A stretch of 64,000 bases of DNA, from contig CM066035.1 of assembly GCA_033557465.1 (NCBI GenBank), positions 918,664,235 to 918,728,234 on the forward strand, written 5' to 3'. Numbering within the stretch: the stretch's first letter is position 1; each line of letters begins with the position of its first letter. Origin of the DNA: Ichthyophis bannanicus (Eukaryota; Chordata; Amphibia; Gymnophiona; Ichthyophiidae). Positions 63,445 through 64,000 of the stretch are shown in pieces. Both the position numbers and the translations under genes were made by a program. The notes beneath the pieces are model-generated. The model was not told the DNA's origin. It searched no databases and saw nothing but the letters and a program-made list of their open reading frames with translations.

Positions 63445-64000
63445 TTGTGTGGGAGGGAAGACAAATCTACAATTGGCCGGGTATTGGGAGAGTAAGTGGG
63501 GATTGAGGATGGAGGGGTAAAATTTGAGTGGATGAAACAGGAATGAGGAAAGAGCAAAAGGAGAAATATTAGTATGTTAAAGCAGATGTAGAGAGAGAAT
63601 GGAAAAAAAACTAGAAGAGAAAAGAAAGGACAAATGGACAGCAGACGACGGAGAGTTAGCAGAAGACACGAAGAAACCAGAAGAAAGTGGCTGGAGCAAT
63701 TGCAGCTGAAAAAAAATGCACAAAAGGTAGAAAAATATCTCTTTATTTTGAATTTATTAACTGGAATATGTCAGCTCTGGGAAATGTGCATCATTAACGT
63801 CTGCGCTTTGTTTAGTACAAGAAGAAATTAATTTATAGTTTTATTTCTGCAGTGTTGTTGTACATTCCAAGTTTGGCTTTTGGGGTTCCCAGTATTGTCT
63901 TCCTGTTTCTAAATTGTGATCCCTTGTTTGGTGATGGTCTATGTTCTGCATGTGTAACTGAGCTGAGGTATTCTGTTTATGTATTTCCTATTTGACATTG
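63445..64000. mobile_element. hAT copy 2, right portion
   Basis: Continues from 50925 with TTGTGTGGGAGGGAAGACAA and matches element 3 (60110-60640): AATTGGCCGGGTATTGGGAG, GACAAATGGACAGCAGACGA, AAATGCACAAAAGGTAG, CTGTGTAACTGAGCTGAGG. The window ends before its right TIR. Confidence 0.85.

Overview
This window is repeat-saturated vertebrate DNA. I recognise no host protein-coding exon, rRNA, functional tRNA or CRISPR array. The mix of many DIRS-type tyrosine-recombinase retrotransposons, CR1, L2-, RTE- and L1/Tx1-type LINEs, a tRNA-derived SINE, several hAT elements and a Tigger-type MITE suggests a large amphibian genome, perhaps a caecilian. That organism call is inference from element content only.

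Layout. 1-6615: decayed L2-like, L1/Tx1-like and RTE-like LINE pieces. One, at 2991-5767, is an ORF1-only LINE with five 110-bp 5' monomers, split by a Tigger-type MITE. 6616-12250: decayed DIRS copy A. 12251-13561: SINE, RTE and CR1 scraps. 13562-15298: hAT element 1 carrying a long foldback and a G-rich minisatellite. 16020-22161: DIRS copy B (minus strand), split by a 348-bp hAT. 23006-24932: CR1 remnants. 24945-31216: a minus-strand CR1 whose ORF2 is split by the 5'-truncated DIRS copy C. 31217-41027: flank of that CR1 with a ~680-bp tandem array, into which DIRS copy D (31799-37579, nearly intact) and DIRS copy E (37671-39610, internally deleted) inserted exactly, with no target-site duplication. 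41028-43993: unassigned DNA, a 560-bp polypurine tract, a SINE and a hAT-like end. 43994-49806: DIRS copy F, of the same group as E. 49920-64000: hAT copy 2, split by DIRS copy G (50926-63444). G itself holds a CR1 LINE (52581-56061) and a solo-LTR-like element (58654-61998), and the latter is split by hAT element 3.

How the parts work together. Each DIRS copy has gag with CxxC pairs, then RT-RNase H-methyltransferase, then a tyrosine recombinase in an overlapping frame. Inverted terminal repeats flank it, and an internal complementary region (ICR) matches the joined ends of a circular form. Six of seven copies retain the ICR. Copy D has an open 640-codon gag and a pol frame that a one-base insertion has fused to the recombinase frame; a one-base deletion then breaks the recombinase. 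All other copies carry stops, frameshifts or insertions.

The points most worth following are: (i) a ~1.4-kb foldback/G-rich cargo shared by hAT elements with different termini; (ii) splice-acceptor-like and CAG|GTRAGT donor-like motifs at the tips of several DIRS families; (iii) an unassigned ~360-codon reading frame inside an LTR-like element; (iv) exact, reconstructible nesting that gives a relative insertion history.
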